A stretch of 9,323 nucleotides of DNA from CAZTWC01 sp964617105 [NCBI: uncultured Myxococcia bacterium]. Lineage in GTDB: Bacteria > CAZTWC01. The stretch is taken from NCBI GenBank assembly GCA_964617105.1, contig CAZTWC010000132.1, forward strand, positions 262-9,584, in the 5' to 3' direction. Position 1 is the stretch's first letter. The number at the start of each line of letters is the position of its first letter. This document shows, piece after piece, positions 5,781-9,323 of the stretch. The position numbers and the translations under genes are program-made. The notes beneath the pieces were generated by a model. That model saw nothing but the letters and a program-made list of their open reading frames with translations. It was not told where the DNA came from and made no database searches.

Positions 5781-7286
5781 ATGAGTATTGCCGATAAAGA
5801 AAAAAAACTACATATACTCCTACAAGAACTGTCATCAGAAGATGAGTCAGTTCGCTTCCGGGCGGCAGAGATGCTAGGATGGATGGGAAGTATAGCGGTG
5901 CAACCCCTGCTAAAACTACTGGAAGGCCAGGACAGTGATGTAGGATGGTGGGTGGCATTGGCCCTGACTGAAATTGGTAAAACAGCGGTGGAAGATCTGG
6001 TAATGGCTCTGGATAGTGATGACTGGTATATTCAGGAAACAGTGGCGGAGATATTGGGTAAAATTGGTGACAGCCAGGCCGTTACCCCTCTTATCAAGTG
6101 CCTGGATAATAAACAATGGCATTTACGAATGAATGCCGTGACTGCCCTGGGGGCTATTGGTGATCAAAGGGCACTGGCGCCCCTAACCAGAAAACTGGTG
6201 GATGATGACGAAGATGTCAGGGTTGCCACGGCAAAATCTCTGGGCCAATTAAACCATATTGCCGCTGAAGGCCCATTGATAAAAACCCTGGAAGATGAGA
6301 GTAAAAACGTCCGGGAGGCAGCCATTGAATCTCTGGGTAAAATCGGCAGTAAACAGGCGTTAGCACCTTTAATGGAAACCCTCAAAAACGATGACTGGCA
6401 GGTACAGGATTGTGCGGCCCGGGCGCTCTCCAGCCTGGGAGAACACGCCGTAACATTACTGGTCAAGTTGCTGGATGACAGCCGTTGGCAAATACGAAAA
6501 ATGGGAGCCTGGATACTGGGAGAAATCGGTGATCAGAGAGCGGTTGAGCAACTAGTCTGCCTTTTGGAAGATGAAAATAATGATGTCAGAGATGTCACCG
6601 CCGAAGCCCTGGGAAAACTCGGTAGCCCCAGGGCCGTGGGCCCTTTGATTACTGCCCTGGATGACTGGGATTCTTATGTGCGTTTCAGAGCAGCGGAATC
6701 TCTGGGTAAAATTGGTGATGAGAGAGGGGTGGAGCCTTTGATTAAAGCCATGGATGACATGGATGAAGATGTACGCTCCAAAGCGGTATGGGCACTGGGA
6801 GAACTCGGTTTCGGCTCTGCTCTGGATCCAATAATCGAAGCTCTCGGAGATGAGGACAAATGGGTTAGACAATACGCTGAGGAGGCTCTTTGCAGATTGG
6901 GCAATTGCACCCAGGATACCCTGATAAAAATACTGGCAGATGATAATCAATTTCGGCGCACTTCCGCCATAAATGTGCTGGTGGAGTTGGGGCCATCTAT
7001 TATTGAAGCGGTAATAGCGTCCCTGGGAAGCACCAACCACCTGGTGCGGGAAAGTGGAGAAACAGTGTTGAGCAGCCTGGGAATGTCGGCCATAGAACCT
7101 TTGATTGATATCCTGAATGACCATAATAATCTCCGCTGTATCAGTGCCAGTAATATACTAATAAAAATAGGCCCCCTGGCGATAGAATCCCTGGTGGATG
7201 CGCTTAAAACCAAAAATAAAAATATACGGATAAAAGCCGCAGAAATATTAGAAAAAATCGAACAACAGGATATTTATACACTATGA
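5781..7286 (+). CDS. All-HEAT-repeat scaffold protein (about 16 repeats)
   Basis: This 501-aa soluble protein consists of about 16 consecutive helical repeats of 30-31 residues covering nearly its whole length. Each has the pattern A(V/L)xPL(I/V)xxLxDxDxxVRxxAAExLGKIGD, the short bacterial HEAT type often labelled PBS-lyase HEAT-like. Repeats 1-12 are regular. Repeats 13-16 (from about residue 400) are more diverged, with fewer acidic turns and extra basic residues. There is no signal peptide, membrane segment or catalytic domain. Such solenoids bind other proteins. Despite the label, nothing suggests phycobiliprotein chemistry. It is the first gene of its operon, has its own promoter and overlaps the histidine kinase start by 4 bases, which makes the kinase or the dehydratase-family proteins its likeliest partners. 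That partnership is inferred, not shown. Confidence 0.92.
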   Translation: MSIADKEKKLHILLQELSSEDESVRFRAAEMLGWMGSIAVQPLLKLLEGQDSDVGWWVALALTEIGKTAVEDLVMALDSDDWYIQETVAEILGKIGDSQAVTPLIKCLDNKQWHLRMNAVTALGAIGDQRALAPLTRKLVDDDEDVRVATAKSLGQLNHIAAEGPLIKTLEDESKNVREAAIESLGKIGSKQALAPLMETLKNDDWQVQDCAARALSSLGEHAVTLLVKLLDDSRWQIRKMGAWILGEIGDQRAVEQLVCLLEDENNDVRDVTAEALGKLGSPRAVGPLITALDDWDSYVRFRAAESLGKIGDERGVEPLIKAMDDMDEDVRSKAVWALGELGFGSALDPIIEALGDEDKWVRQYAEEALCRLGNCTQDTLIKILADDNQFRRTSAINVLVELGPSIIEAVIASLGSTNHLVRESGETVLSSLGMSAIEPLIDILNDHNNLRCISASNILIKIGPLAIESLVDALKTKNKNIRIKAAEILEKIEQQDIYTL

Positions 7287-8008
7287 AACCGTCAAAAAAT
7301 AATCAAATACTATTTAAAGATGGCTTCTGCCAGTTTGTATCCTCCTTTTCTCACCAGGCCCGCAATTCCATCTCCTTAATATTATCCAGCACCGGCATAC
7401 TACGTCTCTATCGAGAAAAAATGGATAACCAAAATATCGATAAGCACCTGTTGAGTATTGAATCGCAAATCCTCCGGCTTAACAATACCCTGGAAGATGT
7501 TTCCTATCTGGCTAAATTCCAGGATGGCCTCTTATCCAATAACCCCAATCCTATAAATCCCATAAATTTCTGCAGAAAACAGGTTGAACACGTAGATTCG
7601 TTGGTAAAAGCCATCAATTGCCCGGTTAACCTCTACTGGGATGATTATAATACTTGGACAGAGATAAATTTGGACACCAAACATCTGACCTTAATCGTTA
7701 CCCGCCTGTTATCCAACTGTCTTATCTGTTCGCCGGAAAATACCAGTGTGACTTTTACCCTTTCTTGCCCGAAAAACCATTTGCATTTGATATTTCAAGA
7801 CCAGGGCATTGGAATTCCCAGCCAGGAGATAGGCAATATTTTTCAACCTTTTTACCGCACCAGCCTCAGCAAAGAAATAAACGGCACCGGCCTGGGGCTC
7901 ACTGTAGTGGAAAAGGCTGTCCAACTTTGCGGCGGCACTATCGAGATAGAAAGTGAGGTTGGCCAGGGCACCAATTGTCGGGTAAAATTGCCATTTACCC
8001 GGCATTAA
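7283..8008 (+). CDS. Short soluble histidine kinase without sensor domain
   Basis: This 241-aa protein is only a transmitter module. Residues 15-80 are the dimerisation/phospho-acceptor helices, with H24 in SFSHQARNSIS, a variant H-box with Ser where Pro is usual. Residues 128-238 are the ATP-binding domain: N-box N145 (LLSNCLICSP), G1 box DQGIGIP at 173-179, F-box IFQPFYR at 186-192 and G2 box GTGLGL at 201-206. All boxes needed for activity are present. There is no membrane segment, PAS, GAF or HAMP domain, so input must come from a partner, plausibly the HEAT protein, whose stop codon it overlaps (ATGA). Ribosome binding is weak, which suggests translational coupling. No response regulator follows it. 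The only receiver in the window is on the divergent cyclase protein. A role as phosphatase or as a non-regulatory kinase cannot be excluded. Confidence 0.88.
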   Translation: MKPSKNNQILFKDGFCQFVSSFSHQARNSISLILSSTGILRLYREKMDNQNIDKHLLSIESQILRLNNTLEDVSYLAKFQDGLLSNNPNPINPINFCRKQVEHVDSLVKAINCPVNLYWDDYNTWTEINLDTKHLTLIVTRLLSNCLICSPENTSVTFTLSCPKNHLHLIFQDQGIGIPSQEIGNIFQPFYRTSLSKEINGTGLGLTVVEKAVQLCGGTIEIESEVGQGTNCRVKLPFTRH

Positions 8009-8017
8009 AATGCCGGG
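7998..8017 (+). promoter_or_regulatory. Strong hairpin spanning the kinase stop and hiding the next ribosome site
   Basis: CCCGGCATT (7998-8006) and AATGCCGGG (8009-8017) are perfect inverted arms. As RNA they give at least a 7-bp GC-rich stem with loop UUAAAA. The loop holds the kinase stop TAA (8006-8008). The 3' arm ends in the GGG of the GGGAG ribosome site (8015-8019) used by the dehydratase-family gene. A ribosome ending translation of the kinase would open the stem. No T-run follows, so it is not a standard terminator. Confidence 0.7.
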
Positions 8018-8019
8018 AG
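8015..8019 (+). promoter_or_regulatory. Ribosome binding site deciding the dehydratase subunit start
   Basis: GGGAG lies 8 bases before the ATG at 8028. The in-frame ATG at 8010 sits inside the hairpin and before this site, so 8028 is preferred. Confidence 0.65.
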
Positions 8020-8027
8020 TTAAATCA

Positions 8028-9188
8028 ATGAAACAACTCTCTTTCCCCGCCAGAAAAGAATATATCCGGCAAAAAAAAAACAACCTTGCTATCCATCCGC
8101 TGGGAGTTTTTCCCGCCTTGTATCCCAAAGAACTGCTCTGGAGTTACAACATTCTGCCGGTAGAAATATGGGATCCGCCCTTGCAGATCAGCGGGGCTGA
8201 CGCCCACCTGCAACCATATATCTGCCCCATTGTCAAGTCAGGATTAGAATTGATCCTTCAGGGCCATTGTCAGCTGTTAGATGGTTTCCTATTTCCTCAC
8301 ACCTGCGACTCTATCCAAAACCTGGCATCCATTGTCAACCACTACCTGGGAATTACCAAGAGATGTTTCTTTTTTTATCTTCCCAAAAATTCCAATCCTT
8401 CAGCAACCAAGGATTTCTATTGTTTCCAATTGCAAAAATTACAACAGGATTTGGAAAAAGAGTTTGGAGCAAATGACCCGCTGACCATTAAAAAAATGAT
8501 CGTCCTGGGAGATAAAATTTCAACCCAGGTACAAAAACTCTATCTTCGGCGAACTCAAAGAGACAGCCTCCTCTCCAACCGAAACTTTTACCAACTCTTG
8601 CGAATGGGCGAATATCTGCTGCCCCAGGATTTTCTATCGGTTTTGACCGATGCCATACTTCAGGATAAAAAAGGGGAGAAAAAACCCGGTGTAATTGTTA
8701 GTGGAATCCTTCCCAATATGAATATGATGGACAAACTGGACCAGATGGGAGTGACAGTGGCTGCCGATGACCTGCTCAATTGCGGCCGTCGGTTACTAAA
8801 TAAAGGATTGAAAAAACTGGGAGCAGGGGAACCTGAAATCTCTAACCCAGAAAAACAACCTTACCAGGATATCTTAGAAACAGACAACCCAAAATATTTT
8901 GAGGATTTATTGGCCAATAAATACCTTGATTTACCCCCCTGCCCTACCCGGGTTTCATCTCATCTGCAACGCTTGGAACATTTACTTTCTTTGTTGGATA
9001 TCTCCGGCGCCAGAGGAATAATTTTTAGCCTGGTTAAGTTCTGCGAGCCAGAATTGTTCGATTTGCCCATTTTGCAAAAAGAGTTGCAGGCCCGCAATAT
9101 TCCCTCGGTGGTAATTGAATCGGAACTTCACCAGAATTTGGATGGACAATTGAACACCAGGCTGGATGCCTTTTTGGAGATGCTCTAG
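8028..9188 (+). CDS. 2-hydroxyacyl-CoA dehydratase family subunit (HgdB/BcrB-C-like D component)
   Basis: This 386-aa protein belongs to the iron-sulfur family that includes the subunits of 2-hydroxyglutaryl-CoA and phenyllactyl-CoA dehydratases, benzoyl-CoA reductase and double-cubane proteins. Family marks in order are the GVFPALYPKELLWSYNILPVEIW start region (residues 26-48), C66 (YICPIVKSGL), C93 (FPHTCDSI), the VAADDLLNCGRR segment with C252, C305 (PPCPTR) and C339 (KFCEPELFD). C66, C93 and C339 stand where cluster ligands are expected. The length is usual. It has no membrane or signal segment. The next gene starts on its last base, so a two-subunit enzyme is likely, but the substrate is not predictable and no ATP-dependent activator gene is in view. 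An A10 run at 8071-8080 near the start could promote slippage. Expression is probably coupled to the kinase through the hairpin at 7998-8017. Confidence 0.88.
   Translation: MKQLSFPARKEYIRQKKNNLAIHPLGVFPALYPKELLWSYNILPVEIWDPPLQISGADAHLQPYICPIVKSGLELILQGHCQLLDGFLFPHTCDSIQNLASIVNHYLGITKRCFFFYLPKNSNPSATKDFYCFQLQKLQQDLEKEFGANDPLTIKKMIVLGDKISTQVQKLYLRRTQRDSLLSNRNFYQLLRMGEYLLPQDFLSVLTDAILQDKKGEKKPGVIVSGILPNMNMMDKLDQMGVTVAADDLLNCGRRLLNKGLKKLGAGEPEISNPEKQPYQDILETDNPKYFEDLLANKYLDLPPCPTRVSSHLQRLEHLLSLLDISGARGIIFSLVKFCEPELFDLPILQKELQARNIPSVVIESELHQNLDGQLNTRLDAFLEML
9176..9180 (+). promoter_or_regulatory. Ribosome binding site for the last gene
   Basis: GGAGA lies 7 bases before the GTG at 9188, inside the end of the preceding gene. 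It is the main evidence that a new gene starts at this GTG. Confidence 0.6.
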
Positions 9189-9323
9189 TGAATATAACTG
9201 CCCATTCATTCCAATATTACTTAATTAAAGATATAGTCGCCCCAATCATGCTGAAAAGCCGTCAACTTTTGAAAAGCAAAAAAAACAAACCTAAAAACCC
9301 TCTCTTTGCCCCCCCCCTCAAAA
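9188..9323 (+). CDS. Start of a further gene, probably the partner dehydratase-family subunit
   Basis: An open frame begins at the GTG at 9188, which shares its first base with the TAG stop of the previous gene, and runs to the window edge (45 codons). Reading starts NITAHSFQYYLIKDIVAPIM and ends in NPLFAPPLK. The ribosome site GGAGA at 9176-9180 is well placed. An ATG at 9248 is a later alternative. The fragment is basic and lacks diagnostic motifs, but family subunits are often encoded in pairs and their N-termini often include a PLKS-like stretch before the conserved domain, so a second dehydratase-family subunit is the best guess. A C9 run at 9309-9317 codes Ala-Pro-Pro-Leu and could be a slippage or sequencing-error point. 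Confidence 0.55.
   Translation, partial: MNITAHSFQYYLIKDIVAPIMLKSRQLLKSKKNKPKNPLFAPPLK

Noticed and set aside
6552-7124. 190-codon minus-strand open frame opposite the HEAT gene
   Set aside because: The repetitive HEAT coding sequence produces long antisense frames. The translation is low in recognisable structure, while the plus-strand repeats are clear.
5781-7286. Phycobilisome lyase
   Set aside because: HEAT-like repeats of this type are often named after PBS lyase, but only the repeat is shared, and nothing else in the window suggests phycobiliproteins.
7998-8017. Intrinsic terminator between the kinase and dehydratase genes
   Set aside because: No U-tract follows the stem, and a well-placed start codon comes right after. 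The hairpin fits translational control better.

Overview
The window holds nine protein-coding genes in two divergent blocks, with a 291-base AT-rich control region (3576-3866) between them. No rRNA, tRNA, CRISPR array, transposase or phage gene is visible. Gene content points to an anaerobic bacterium: an iron-sulfur Old-Yellow-Enzyme-type enoate/dienoyl-CoA reductase and two adjacent genes of which the first is clearly, and the second probably, of the oxygen-sensitive 2-hydroxyacyl-CoA dehydratase family. I cannot name the lineage. A syntrophic or sulfate-reducing Desulfobacterota or an anaerobic Clostridia-type organism would fit equally well.

Left block, minus strand, read from 3575 towards 1: a 665-aa FMN/FAD/4Fe-4S reductase, then a 498-aa receiver-cyclase protein with a PilZ-like tail, then the first 31 codons of a stand-alone PncC (CinA C-terminal type) nicotinamide-nucleotide amidase cut by the window edge. 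The genes overlap by 11 and 4 bases, so they very probably form one translationally coupled operon. The cyclase has the purine-selecting residues Glu/Gly rather than Lys/Asp or Lys/Thr, which raises the possibility that it makes cGMP.

Right block, plus strand: a peptidase T gene overlaps by 4 bases a small lipoprotein gene with four 10-residue tandem repeats and a six-cysteine tail. A possible weak terminator and a near-consensus promoter (TTGTCA-N17-TATAAT) follow. The promoter drives a second operon: a protein made of about 16 HEAT repeats, a short soluble histidine kinase (4-base overlap), a 2-hydroxyacyl-CoA dehydratase family subunit whose ribosome site lies in a strong hairpin spanning the kinase stop codon, and the start of a further gene that overlaps it by one base.

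The most unusual point is the tight linkage of a HEAT scaffold and a sensorless soluble histidine kinase to dehydratase-family genes. The kinase has no partner response regulator in its operon, while the nearest receiver domain in the window sits on the cyclase. An enoate reductase, 2-hydroxyacyl-CoA dehydratase-type subunits and a tripeptidase within 9 kb would suit amino-acid or peptide fermentation, but this is inference from proximity only.
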